Shown in pieces: positions 45,282-54,459 of a stretch of 64,000 nucleotides of DNA. A program made the translations under genes and the position numbers. The stretch's first letter is position 1; every line of letters starts with the position of its first letter. The notes under the pieces were generated by a model. It searched no databases. It saw nothing but the letters and a program-made list of their open reading frames with translations, and had not been told where the DNA came from. Origin of the DNA: UBA961 sp014191195 (lineage in GTDB: Bacteria; Bacteroidota; Ignavibacteria; Kapaibacteriales; UBA961); assembly GCA_964204605.1 (NCBI GenBank), contig OZ123195.1, forward strand, positions 1,178,001-1,242,000. Direction: 5' to 3'.

Positions 45282-48200
45282 TTAATAAATAGATATTGGT
45301 ATAAACTCTGAATATGGACCAGCTTTTAGCATAAAATAATAAAACCCTGAATGCAATTCTTGTATCGGAACTTCTATGGTATATTGTCCAGGGGATCTTC
45401 GAACTCCATCATACATATGAACCTTATGCATTGTTAATGGAGAGAATATATCTAAGGAAATATCTTGCATCGAACCTAGAGTAAATTGCAATGTTGCTGC
45501 ATTATTTTGCACAGAAATTGGATTTGGAAAAACAATAATATCTGATAATCCAGGTTGTTGAATTTTAACAATGCCAATAATAATATCAACCGAGCATTTG
45601 GCTTTTGTTAGATGATTATCATCGATTGCAAAGCCTTCAAATGGTAATGGCAAGGATACACAATCTCTGCCAAAAAACAAGGTATCAGTATCCTTTTCAT
45701 ATTGCAAAGTATCTGCTACTTTAATGGGATTATAGCAAAAGACAATAGATTTTTGATCTTTTGGATTTAACACAATAGGAAACTGTGATATAGGCACACT
45801 AAATTGAACATTCTTTTTAAACTGCGAATATTCTATAGTTTGTATAAAATTTCCATTGTTTTTTATAGATACAGAATCGCAATAATTTATCCCAATAGGT
45901 AATCCCTTTAATTTTTCAGGATTTTTCATTGCCGATATTTGAAGAGTAAATCCTGGGATAGTATCTCTAAAAATAGTAGAATTTCCATTATTATCAACCG
46001 CTTGAATTGCATAGACTGCATCTTTAAATGGATCTACAATACATGCTTTTAGTACTCTATATAATGGTGAGATATTAGCTGGAATATTCCATTGTATATT
46101 TTGGGCATCTATTTGGCTAACGCTCAGTAAGCCTCCATCATTCACAGTAGAATCTGTAATACTTAAAGAAAAGCAACTATTACAAGAATCAGATTCTGAC
46201 ACGATAACTGGATCATATTTATCATCATATGTTCTAATAGTGAATTCTATTAAGGGTCGATTAATGCAAGAATTAGATAAATACATTGTATCCAATCTGT
46301 TTACTTGATCTTTTGATTCAAAGCATACAGTAAAATTTGATTTTTGACCAGGTTTTAATGTCAAAGGGAAACTTCCAGAAAAAGAATAATAATTCAGTGT
46401 ATTATTACTCATAATTGGATTAATCGTTTGATCTTGTGATCCATAATTTTCGAGTTCTATGGAATAACATTGTTTTCTACCAACAGGTAAACTCCAATCC
46501 AATTTTTCTGGAATATTAGTAACATCAACAATTTTTGTAGATACTGTAAACCCTTTGATTACTATCTTTTTTTCTGTTTTTTGATCAACTGAATCTATGG
46601 CAATAATCCTTGCACTTCCATCCAGATATGGATTTATTAATGTAAAAGTATATTGTACAGAATCCTGAGGTTCAGAAAATTGTGGTATATCTTGAGCTGT
46701 ACAATTAATAAGTGAATCTTTAGGAATAGAAACGGATACAATTCTAGTATCACCAGCAACAGTATCAAATACAGCTCCAATAAAGCCTGTACATTCTGAT
46801 TTACCCGTAATTTGGGGTGGATTAAAATCAAAGCTTCTAAAACTCATTCCACCAACATATCCATAAGAATTAGCTGAACCATATCCATAAACAAAAATTC
46901 CTACAGGTTCAGAAGACTCTACTGTATGATTTCCGTCTTGTACGGGAACCCATGTATATGAATATTTTGTGCCATTAATCGGAATAATATTGATTCCCAC
47001 ATAAGAGGAAACTTGTTTATTATCTAAGAGAGTTTTATCTATGGCAGTATTAGGCATGATGACGGTTATCCATTGGTCAGAATAACCCCTAAGTTCTTCA
47101 AATCCATTAGAATAATTAACTGCCTGAACATTAATAAATCTATAAAATTTTTGATATTGTTCACTTGGAGGCACTAACATCATAAATGGATCACCTAAAG
47201 CAAAATTAGTCGTATTCGTGCCTGATGTTTTTTTGTATTGAGCAACAAGTATGGCTTTATTTGAGGTAATAGATTGAGATGAAACGAGAACTGATTCATA
47301 CATGCCACCAGAATTCAATGTTGTCGCCTTTTTTCCATTTATGATAATATCGGTACTATCATAGGCTGCAATAACACGATACAAATCTTGAGCAGTTAAT
47401 GTAGAGCCATTTGGTTGAGGATATGGAACAACTAAAGCTGTTCTTCCCCATGATTCAACACTTGGTATTTGTTCTACGATATGATCTCTTGACCTTAAAT
47501 CTGAAGTTTTAACAGGAATAGTTGCTCTTTGATGTCCAGCAAATAATGCAATAGGTTTATCTGCTTGTACTCTAGAACCAGTCAAATCTCCATAACCACC
47601 ACTAACGGTAGCAAGCAAGCTAGATTGAACTAAATAGGACTGCCCTTGACTGAGTATCACACTTATTGGATTTTTGGAATTACTCCTAGAGGTTTGAATA
47701 CTAGGTAATATCGAAATTTGAGTATTATTTTCTGTTGCAACAACTGCAAATTCCGATGGTGTATTACCACCATTATTATTATTAGCATCAGAATTATAAG
47801 CCAGAACATAATGATCTTTACCTAAGGCATCAGTTGGTAATACGATAAATGCATCGCTTGTTGTAGAAGCCTGATTTAATGCATATACACTTACTTCTCT
47901 ATCTGCAATGATATGGAATGAATTATTAGCGGGAATTTCTGCTTGATTATTTCCACTGGTTTGATAGCCGGGAGAAAGGTATTGTCCCTGTAATTCCCAA
48001 TTTTGCCAGAACAAAGGTAATTGATAGATAGTTGAGGGATCTGTTATAGAAAATTGAACTGTATTCCAATTTCCTGTCCTTCCTCTATAAGATATAGTTC
48101 CATTTGTTGCTTCAGTAGCTGAAATAAAAATATATAAAGAATCAGTTTGAGGCCTATTAACATGCAGATTTGGTATAAAAGTAAACCAAAAGTCTTTCCC

Positions 48201-48314
48201 ACGAGAATCTTTTTCTTCTGTTTGAGCTGAAGCATCATATATAACACTAAAAAGGACACTTATTAGAATCAAGAAGAAAGCTGGTAAAGAGCGAGAAATA
48301 CTATTTCTTTTCAT
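45282..48314 (-). CDS. Giant secreted IgGFc-binding-like protein with a T9SS sorting domain
   Basis: The product has 1010 residues from the ATG at 48314, which opens a clear signal peptide; the longer frame to 48356 places it internally. The N-terminal 450 residues match the IgGFc-binding family: GKDFWFTFIPN at the start, FHIIADREVSVYALNQAS, then GKDHYVLAYNSDANNNNGG and QIPSVESWGRTALVVPYP. Several beta-sandwich segments follow, and the end (DIIVFPNPISVQ to LHSGFYYFMLKAGPY) is a T9SS type A sorting domain. A surface adhesin-like role is plausible; binding of immunoglobulin is not implied. Confidence 0.82.
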   Translation of the reverse strand: MKRNSISRSLPAFFLILISVLFSVIYDASAQTEEKDSRGKDFWFTFIPNLHVNRPQTDSLYIFISATEATNGTISYRGRTGNWNTVQFSITDPSTIYQLPLFWQNWELQGQYLSPGYQTSGNNQAEIPANNSFHIIADREVSVYALNQASTTSDAFIVLPTDALGKDHYVLAYNSDANNNNGGNTPSEFAVVATENNTQISILPSIQTSRSNSKNPISVILSQGQSYLVQSSLLATVSGGYGDLTGSRVQADKPIALFAGHQRATIPVKTSDLRSRDHIVEQIPSVESWGRTALVVPYPQPNGSTLTAQDLYRVIAAYDSTDIIINGKKATTLNSGGMYESVLVSSQSITSNKAILVAQYKKTSGTNTTNFALGDPFMMLVPPSEQYQKFYRFINVQAVNYSNGFEELRGYSDQWITVIMPNTAIDKTLLDNKQVSSYVGINIIPINGTKYSYTWVPVQDGNHTVESSEPVGIFVYGYGSANSYGYVGGMSFRSFDFNPPQITGKSECTGFIGAVFDTVAGDTRIVSVSIPKDSLINCTAQDIPQFSEPQDSVQYTFTLINPYLDGSARIIAIDSVDQKTEKKIVIKGFTVSTKIVDVTNIPEKLDWSLPVGRKQCYSIELENYGSQDQTINPIMSNNTLNYYSFSGSFPLTLKPGQKSNFTVCFESKDQVNRLDTMYLSNSCINRPLIEFTIRTYDDKYDPVIVSESDSCNSCFSLSITDSTVNDGGLLSVSQIDAQNIQWNIPANISPLYRVLKACIVDPFKDAVYAIQAVDNNGNSTIFRDTIPGFTLQISAMKNPEKLKGLPIGINYCDSVSIKNNGNFIQTIEYSQFKKNVQFSVPISQFPIVLNPKDQKSIVFCYNPIKVADTLQYEKDTDTLFFGRDCVSLPLPFEGFAIDDNHLTKAKCSVDIIIGIVKIQQPGLSDIIVFPNPISVQNNAATLQFTLGSMQDISLDIFSPLTMHKVHMYDGVRRSPGQYTIEVPIQELHSGFYYFMLKAGPYSEFIPISIY

Positions 48315-48518
48315 ATAGAGTATAGGGAGAGAATGACTTTTGAAATATATAACCATTGACTATATAGGAATGTTCCTAGAATAATCTGATTAGTAAAGAC
48401 ACTAAAAGAATACTGAAAGTTTCAATCTTTTGAATACCCTTTTCCTATTAGAAAAATACAGAAATTTACTATCAAATAAACTAAGATTTTTAGAATGTAT
48501 GTATTCACAGTGGATTTG

Positions 48519-48526
48519 TATTTTTG
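48519..48526 (+). promoter_or_regulatory. Possible -7 element for the asparaginase gene
   Basis: TATTTTTG matches TAnnTTTG exactly, 46 bases before the ATG at 48573, but no TTTG lies 19-21 bases upstream. It is offered only as a candidate. Confidence 0.3.
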
Positions 48527-48572
48527 CAAGTAGAATTTTACATTTATTATATAACAGAGATACTCAGAATCA

Positions 48573-49550
48573 ATGAAAACTATTGCAATTTTTTTTACAG
48601 GCGGAACAATTTCAATGAGTATCGATAAAGGCTTTGGAGGCATAGTACCAAGCCTTTCTGCTAATCAAATTCTTGAGGCTATTCCAGACTTACACAGTAT
48701 TGCTACTATAGAAACCATAGAATATGGGCATTATCCTGGACCACACATAACTCCACATATTATGTTTGATCTTGCTCAACGTGTTCAATATACTGTAGAT
48801 CAAGAACATATCGATGGAATCATCATTACTCATGGAACCGATACTTTAGAAGAAACTGCTTTTTTTCTCGATTGCTTCCTAAATACGTCAAAACCTGTTT
48901 TAATAGTAGGAGCCATGAGAAATTCCAGTGAACCAGATTGGGATGGACCAAGAAATTTAAGAGATGCACTTCAAATAGCAATTAGTGATGAGTGTAAAGA
49001 TTATGGGGTTTTACTTTGTTTATCCGATAGCATTAATGCTGCATCAGAAGCAACAAAAACAGATACCAATCAATTACATACTTTTGCTAGTTTCGATTTT
49101 GGCCCCATAGGACGCATATCAAATGGTACTGTTCAAATGTACAGGAAACCTGTAAGAAGGGAGATTTTTCCAATCAAGAGAATTCCACATAGTGTACCTT
49201 TATTAAAATGTTATGCTGGAATGGACGACACATTAATTCATTGTGCTTTACAACATGGAGCCGAAGGATTAGTTATAGAAGCCTTTGGTGTTGGGAATGT
49301 TCCCCCACCTGTTTTTTATGCCCTAAAAAATGCAGTTTCATCAAATATTCCTGTTGTTTTAGTGTCTAGATGTCCAGTTGGAAGAATTGAACATATTTAT
49401 GCTTATGAAGGGGCTGGCAAACATTTATATGATTCGGGAATAATTTTTGCTGATTATATGAATGGACAAAAAGCAAGAATCAAATTAATTGCAGCAATTG
49501 GTTCAGATTATACCATCGAAGAAATGAAACAATCATTTGAATGGGCATAA
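48573..49550 (+). CDS. Type I L-asparaginase
   Basis: The product has 325 residues with no signal peptide, so it acts in the cytosol. The two catalytic threonines are Thr12 in FFTGGTIS and Thr89 in THGTDTLEE, with Asp90. A lysine in EATKTDTNQLH probably completes the second triad. It hydrolyses L-asparagine to aspartate and ammonia. The cytosolic type I (AnsA) assignment rests on length and the absence of a leader. ftsX follows 27 bases after the stop. Confidence 0.92.
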   Translation: MKTIAIFFTGGTISMSIDKGFGGIVPSLSANQILEAIPDLHSIATIETIEYGHYPGPHITPHIMFDLAQRVQYTVDQEHIDGIIITHGTDTLEETAFFLDCFLNTSKPVLIVGAMRNSSEPDWDGPRNLRDALQIAISDECKDYGVLLCLSDSINAASEATKTDTNQLHTFASFDFGPIGRISNGTVQMYRKPVRREIFPIKRIPHSVPLLKCYAGMDDTLIHCALQHGAEGLVIEAFGVGNVPPPVFYALKNAVSSNIPVVLVSRCPVGRIEHIYAYEGAGKHLYDSGIIFADYMNGQKARIKLIAAIGSDYTIEEMKQSFEWA

Positions 49551-49577
49551 TGATACAAAGAAAGTAGGAATATTTAC

Positions 49578-50435
49578 ATGAGTTATGGCTATTATTTTCA
49601 TCGTGCAGGTGTGTTAATCAGAAGAAGGCCTTTCCCTTTTTTTCGTATAACTCTTATTTGCTGTGTCCTTACCATATGTACTCTAGGTATTGCCATTTCA
49701 TATTTTGGGCTTATTAAAGAACAAAATAGGCTTGCTTCATCATTAGAAATTACAATCCTCCTTAAACAAAATGCTGATAGTTCAAGGATTTTTTCTTTTG
49801 CTTCTTCATTATCGTCATATGCTCAAATAGATCAAGTTTATGTGATTTCCCCAACATTAGCAGCATTAGAATTTGAGAAGCAGATGCAAAGTTCAACATT
49901 CAAATTACTTCCTGATAATCCTTTTAATTGGTCAATTTCCTGTACTTTAAAACCTGAATACTGTACGTATGAATATATAACAGTGTTTTTGCAAGATATC
50001 AGTAAAAAACACATAGTAGATCAAACTGTATTTAATAGCAAAGCTGCCGAATCTTTATTTGCTAGACATACTCTTCTATTAACTCTTGCATTAGCAGGAT
50101 CAATAAGTATCTTTCTATTATTTTTAGGTATTCTTTCTTATGTGTTTAGAGCAGAGATATTACAAAGTCCAGCAGTGTGGTTTGTACTAAGGACATTAGG
50201 TGCCTCTAGAACTTTTATTGCTGTGCCACATGTCATTTTTTCTATAGCATCTATACTTTTAGGAATCACTATTGGAGGTATTAGTGCATTTTTAATAGCA
50301 AAAAATTTATTTGTTCAGCATGTTTGGATATGGGAAATACCTTTTAACTGGATATTAATGTCTATTGGGATAATGTTACTGTTAAGTATAGCTGTTTCTT
50401 CTATGACAGCTTTAACAGTTACAAGGGATACATAA
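49578..50435 (+). CDS. ftsX: Cell division protein FtsX-like permease
   Basis: The product has 285 residues. TM1 lies at about 22-45, a periplasmic domain of about 110 residues follows (LEITILLKQNADSSRIFSFA), and three transmembrane segments lie in the C-terminal third (LLTLALAGSISIFLLFLGIL, VPHVIFSIASILLGITIGGI, and the last at about 260). FtsX with the ATPase FtsE controls peptidoglycan hydrolases at the division site. No ftsE gene is adjacent, which is common in Bacteroidota. The conserved EILQSPAVWFVLRTLGASR is the family's coupling region. The gene shares a transcript with the asparaginase gene. Confidence 0.88.
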   Translation: MSYGYYFHRAGVLIRRRPFPFFRITLICCVLTICTLGIAISYFGLIKEQNRLASSLEITILLKQNADSSRIFSFASSLSSYAQIDQVYVISPTLAALEFEKQMQSSTFKLLPDNPFNWSISCTLKPEYCTYEYITVFLQDISKKHIVDQTVFNSKAAESLFARHTLLLTLALAGSISIFLLFLGILSYVFRAEILQSPAVWFVLRTLGASRTFIAVPHVIFSIASILLGITIGGISAFLIAKNLFVQHVWIWEIPFNWILMSIGIMLLLSIAVSSMTALTVTRDT

Positions 50436-50437
50436 AA

Positions 50438-50464
50438 AAAAGCTTAAGTAAAACTTAAGCTTTT
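50438..50464. terminator. Bidirectional terminator between ftsX and tRNA-Leu
   Basis: AAAAGCTTAAGT and ACTTAAGCTTTT pair over 12 bases with a 3-base AAA loop. It is flanked by A residues before and T residues after, so it can end both the rightward ftsX transcript and the leftward tRNA-Leu transcript. Confidence 0.8.
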
Positions 50465-50465
50465 G

Positions 50466-50549
50466 TGCGGAAGACGGGACTTGAACCCGTACACCAATTA
50501 AGGCGCCACCCCCTCAAGATGGTGCGTCTGCCAGTTTCGCCACTTCCGC
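50466..50549 (-). tRNA. tRNA-Leu, anticodon GAG
   Basis: The cloverleaf on the minus strand has acceptor GCGGAAG/CTTCCGC, a D arm with GCGAAACTGGCAGACGC, anticodon stem CCATC/GGTGG with loop TTGAGGG (anticodon GAG), a long variable arm (GCGCCTTAATTGGTGT) and T arm ACGGGTTCAAGTCCCGT. The discriminator is A and CCA is not encoded. The class II variable arm fits leucine. A matching promoter sits just upstream. Confidence 0.95.
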
Positions 50550-50564
50550 AGTTATAAGGGAAAG

Positions 50565-50596
50565 CAAAGATAGTGCTTCATGTTTTTCTAAGCAAA
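50565..50596 (-). promoter_or_regulatory. Bacteroidota-type promoter for tRNA-Leu
   Basis: On the minus strand TTTG at 50596-50593, a 20-base spacer and TATCTTTG at 50572-50565 match TTTG / TAnnTTTG exactly. The expected start is about 9 bases before the tRNA 5' end at 50549. Confidence 0.75.
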
Positions 50597-50750
50597 CTTT
50601 TTTAGATCATTATGCTTTTATTCCTAAGCTGGAAATTATATTTTACTACTAAATGATTGATATATATATATATCGTAACTATAATTATGATGCGTATATT
50701 TATTGGTAAACCATAAGTCATTTTATCAAATAAATAAGATTTATTGGCAT

Positions 50751-50782
50751 TTTGGTATTGGTTAGGTTTGGAGTTATTTTTG
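50751..50782 (+). promoter_or_regulatory. Bacteroidota-type promoter for the E1 dehydrogenase gene
   Basis: TTTG at 50751-50754, a 20-base spacer and TATTTTTG at 50775-50782 match the consensus exactly. The predicted start is near 50789, giving a leader of about 52 bases before the ATG at 50841. Confidence 0.75.
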
Positions 50783-50840
50783 CACTCAGTTAAGAACTAT
50801 TTCTTTAGCTTTTAAGCTAATATTATCAAAGAACATTCTC

Positions 50841-53303
50841 ATGAAATCTCGTATAAGCAATACATCTGTCACCAAAAAATCAAGTAATAAGAATCAACAA
50901 GATATATCTTCCATACCTTTTTCTGCTGAAGAAATCATAAAGGATTTTGTACTGGCTGTAGAAAGTAGACAAGCCAGCATACTGGGCAGAAAAGAAGTTC
51001 TTTCAGGCAAAGCTAAATTCGGCATTTTTGGAGACGGAAAAGAAATACCTCAATTAGCATGGGCAAGGGCTTTCCAAAAAGGAGATTTTAGATCTGGCTA
51101 TTATCGTGATCAAACCTTTATGTTCAGTAAAGGTGCATCGTCAATCAAAGAGTTTTTTGCACAGTTATATGCTCATCCTGATGTTCAAGCAGAACCTTCT
51201 TCTGCGGGACGCTCTATGAATGGTCATTTTGGAACAAGATCTCTTCATCCAGATGGCTCTTGGAAATCATTAACCGAACAATATAATTCCTCGGCAGATA
51301 TTTCTCCAACTGGCTCACAAATGCCCAGATTGGTTGGTTTAGCGTATGCTTCTACACTGTATAGAGAATTAGAAGAATTACAAAACCTTACTGATTTTAG
51401 CAGGAATGGCAATGAGATAGCATGGGGTACAATTGGTAATGCCAGCGCAGCTGAAGGTATGTTTTGGGAATCAGTAAATGCAATTGGAGTATTACATGCT
51501 CCAGCAATTATTTCTATTTGGGATGATGGTTATGGAATATCGGTACCAAATGAACTGCAAATGACTAAGTCAAATGTAGGTACTTTATTATCCGGATTTC
51601 AAAGAGAGAATGGCTCTAAAGATGGATTTGATATCCATACAGTTAAAGCATGGGATTATCCTGCATTGATTGAAACCTATCAAAAAGCAGCGCATACTGC
51701 AAGAACTGAGCATATTCCACAATTGATTCATGTAATTGAAGTTACCCAGCCCCAAGGACATTCTACCTCTGGTAGCCATGAACGATATAAATCCAAAGAA
51801 CGCTTGCAATGGGAACAGGATTTTGATGGAATATCCAGAATGAAGCAATGGTTGATCAATCAATCTATTATCACTCTTGAACAAACAGAAGAAATAGAAA
51901 AACAAGCTATAATACGTGTCAAACGATGGAAAGATGAAGCATGGAAAGAATATCAAGACCCAATAAAACTTGATATTCAGCAGGTTTCTATGATTATTGA
52001 ATCTATTGCTACTCAATGTAATGATATCACTCTTTCTCAAGAATTATTAGCTCTTAATTCTCAGTTACTTGCTATTCGTGAACCATTCCGAAGAGATATT
52101 TTTAGTTGTATTCATAAAGTGCTATATGCTTCAAGAAATCTTCCAGCAGAAATGAGAAGTGCTTTAATCAATTGGAAAAAGTCTTGTGATCTTTTACAAA
52201 TAGATAGATATTCAAGTTATTTACATAGTGAAAGTTCTCTTTCGGCATTACAAGTTCCACATATTCAAGCTGTTTATTCAGAAGATTCTCTATCTGTAAA
52301 TGGTTCGGAAATCATGAATGCTTGTTTTGATTTCCATTTTAGCAAAGATCCAAAAATCATTGCTTTTGGTGAAGATGTAGGACATTTAGGTGATGTAAAT
52401 CAAGGATTTTCAGGTTTGCAAGCCAAATATGGAAAACTGAGAGTTTCTGATACTGGAATACGTGAAGCTACCATTTTAGGACAAGGCATCGGCTTAGCAA
52501 TGCGCGGCCTAAGGCCAATTCTAGAAATTCAATATTTAGATTATATCCTTTATGCTTTGCAATTGATGAGCGATGATTTGGCTACTGTTCAATGGAGAAC
52601 AAAAGGAGGACAAAAAGCTCCTGCAATTATAAGAACAAGAGGACATCGTTTAGAGGGAATTTGGCATAGTGGTAGCCCAATGGCTGGTATTATTCACTTA
52701 GTTCGTGGAATTTATGTTTGTGTACCAAGAAATATGACACAAGCAGCTGGAATGTACACTACATTATTACAATCTGATGAACCTGGGTTAATTGTAGAAG
52801 TCCTTAATGGATATAGGCTTAAGGAAAGTTTGCCATCAAATATGGGCGAATATACTGTTCCTTTAGGTGTTCCTGAAGTGCTAAGAAAAGGAAATGATCT
52901 TACGCTTGTTACATATGGGGCATGTTGTCGTATAGCTATGGAAGCTGCTGAACAATTAGAACATATCGGTATTTCTGTAGAAATTATTGATGTACAAACA
53001 TTATTGCCCTTTGATAGATATGGTATCATAGGTGAATCATTAAAAAAGACAAATCGTATTTTATTTTTTGATGAAGATGTTCCAGGCGGTACTACTTCAT
53101 ATATGATGCAGCAAGTTATTGAATTACAAGATGGTTATAGATATCTAGATAGTAAACCAGAGACATTAACTTCAAATGCACATAGGCCAGCATATGGAAC
53201 TGATGGAAATTTTTGGTCTAAGGCCGAAGCAGAGCATGTATTCGAAAAAGTGTATTCTATGATGAATGAAGCTTCACCGCAACAATTCCCTATTTATTTC
53301 TAA
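50841..53303 (+). CDS. 2-oxoacid dehydrogenase E1 component, alpha and beta subunits fused
   Basis: The product has 820 residues. Residues about 30-380 are the alpha, thiamine-diphosphate-binding part (FRSGYYRDQTFMFSKGA, then GTIGNASAAEGMFWESVNAI, IISIWDDGYGISVPNEL). From about 490 the beta part follows (FGEDVGHLGDVNQGF, SDTGIREATILGQGIGLAMR, ILEIQYLDYILYALQLMSDD) and ends with a transketolase C-terminal domain. It decarboxylates a 2-oxoacid and transfers the acyl group to an E2 lipoyl domain. Fused E1 proteins of this shape in Bacteroidota are usually of the branched-chain or pyruvate type, but the substrate cannot be read. No E2 or E3 gene is adjacent. Confidence 0.9.
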   Translation: MKSRISNTSVTKKSSNKNQQDISSIPFSAEEIIKDFVLAVESRQASILGRKEVLSGKAKFGIFGDGKEIPQLAWARAFQKGDFRSGYYRDQTFMFSKGASSIKEFFAQLYAHPDVQAEPSSAGRSMNGHFGTRSLHPDGSWKSLTEQYNSSADISPTGSQMPRLVGLAYASTLYRELEELQNLTDFSRNGNEIAWGTIGNASAAEGMFWESVNAIGVLHAPAIISIWDDGYGISVPNELQMTKSNVGTLLSGFQRENGSKDGFDIHTVKAWDYPALIETYQKAAHTARTEHIPQLIHVIEVTQPQGHSTSGSHERYKSKERLQWEQDFDGISRMKQWLINQSIITLEQTEEIEKQAIIRVKRWKDEAWKEYQDPIKLDIQQVSMIIESIATQCNDITLSQELLALNSQLLAIREPFRRDIFSCIHKVLYASRNLPAEMRSALINWKKSCDLLQIDRYSSYLHSESSLSALQVPHIQAVYSEDSLSVNGSEIMNACFDFHFSKDPKIIAFGEDVGHLGDVNQGFSGLQAKYGKLRVSDTGIREATILGQGIGLAMRGLRPILEIQYLDYILYALQLMSDDLATVQWRTKGGQKAPAIIRTRGHRLEGIWHSGSPMAGIIHLVRGIYVCVPRNMTQAAGMYTTLLQSDEPGLIVEVLNGYRLKESLPSNMGEYTVPLGVPEVLRKGNDLTLVTYGACCRIAMEAAEQLEHIGISVEIIDVQTLLPFDRYGIIGESLKKTNRILFFDEDVPGGTTSYMMQQVIELQDGYRYLDSKPETLTSNAHRPAYGTDGNFWSKAEAEHVFEKVYSMMNEASPQQFPIYF

Positions 53304-53307
53304 GATA

Positions 53308-53332
53308 AGGGCTTATATAGTAAGCCTTTTTG
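53308..53332 (+). terminator. Terminator after the E1 gene
   Basis: AAGGGCTTA and TAAGCCTTT pair over 9 bases (one G-T) around TATAG, and the T run continues to 53332. It lies 10 bases before the next ATG, so it may be an attenuator between the two genes. Confidence 0.6.
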
Positions 53333-53342
53333 TATGTAACAT

Positions 53343-54245
53343 ATGATAGTTTATTATTCAGATACATATACGATACCTTTGCCTGATGGACATAAATTTC
53401 CAATGTCCAAATATCGAATGATTAGAGATGAATTACTTTTAAGTGGAACACTTCAGCTTTCTGAATTAGTACAATCCCCTATTTTTCCTCAAGAATTACT
53501 GTATACAACCCATGATAAACAGTATGTTGATGCAGTTTGTTCACTTACATTAGATCCAAAAATCGTAAGAAGAATTGGATTCCCTTTAACTCAAGCATTG
53601 GTTACACGCTCTTTAGCAACAGTAGGTGGGGCAGTTGCAGCATCACAGACAGCATTAGATGTAGGAGTATCAGGTAATTTAGCAGGTGGAACACATCATG
53701 CTTTATATGATGCTGGAGAGGGATTCTGCGTTTTTAATGATATTGCTGTATCTATCATGCAATTATTATCTCATCATCATATTTCAAGGGCAGCAATTAT
53801 TGATGTTGATGTTCATCAGGGCAATGGGAATTCTGCCATTTTAGGGGATTTACCGCAGGTTTTTATATTTAGTATGCATGGTAAAAAAAATTATCCTTTT
53901 CACAAAGTACCCTCTACTATTGATATAGATTTAGAAGACAATACTGAAGATGAAGAATATCTTGATATTTTATCAAAATACTTACCGAAGATTTTCGATT
54001 TTAAGCCTGATATCGTCTTCTATTTAGGTGGAAGCGACCCATTACATACCGATTCATTAGGAAGTATTTCATTAACAATGAATGGTTTAGCTGAAAGGGA
54101 TAGAATGGTATTTGAAGCATGTTATTCAAAAGGTATTCCATTGTCACTTGCTTTAGGTGGCGGTTATAGTAAGCCAATTGATCATAGCGTACAAGCTCAT
54201 GTTCAAACATATAAAGTGTTAAAATCTATCTATAAAAATATCTAA
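53343..54245 (+). CDS. Histone-deacetylase-family hydrolase (acetoin utilisation/polyamine deacetylase-like)
   Basis: The product has 300 residues with the arginase/deacetylase fold. Zinc ligands are predicted as Asp156 and His158 in IDVDVHQGNG and Asp232 in YLGGSDPLHTD. The tandem histidines are in GGTHHALYD, and LALGGGYSKP carries the conserved Gly-Tyr. Such enzymes remove acetyl groups from lysines of proteins such as acetyl-CoA synthetase, or from acetylated polyamines. The substrate here is unknown. It is a short, compact member. It follows the E1 gene on the same strand across a terminator-like hairpin. Confidence 0.9.
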   Translation: MIVYYSDTYTIPLPDGHKFPMSKYRMIRDELLLSGTLQLSELVQSPIFPQELLYTTHDKQYVDAVCSLTLDPKIVRRIGFPLTQALVTRSLATVGGAVAASQTALDVGVSGNLAGGTHHALYDAGEGFCVFNDIAVSIMQLLSHHHISRAAIIDVDVHQGNGNSAILGDLPQVFIFSMHGKKNYPFHKVPSTIDIDLEDNTEDEEYLDILSKYLPKIFDFKPDIVFYLGGSDPLHTDSLGSISLTMNGLAERDRMVFEACYSKGIPLSLALGGGYSKPIDHSVQAHVQTYKVLKSIYKNI

Positions 54246-54381
54246 GAATATCTGTTTTTTACAAGATTTCAAGGCCTACCTATATAATCTGATTTGTTAA
54301 TCTTTATACGTCTTACTTTACGACACTTCATCATTATATGATAGATGTGGAAGATCATTCACATTCTACTGTAAATGATAG

Positions 54382-54424
54382 AAAAAAAATGCCCCCAAAA
54401 GTGTCTAACTTTTTGGGGGCATTT
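54382..54424 (-). terminator. Strong terminator after the T9SS BNR protein gene
   Basis: On the minus strand AAATGCCCCCAAAA and TTTTGGGGGCATTT form a perfect 14-base-pair stem around a 10-base loop, followed by T residues. It ends the leftward gene at 54460. Confidence 0.93.
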
Positions 54425-54459
54425 CAATTTTGGGCTTTTTAACTGTACATAATATTCTA

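Noticed and set aside
48422..48643. Minus-strand open frame overlapping the asparaginase start
   Set aside because: A shadow of a real gene and AT-rich intergenic DNA; no domain.
50660..50674. Short TA dinucleotide run
   Set aside because: Only about seven repeats in AT-rich non-coding DNA; no sign of a functional repeat.
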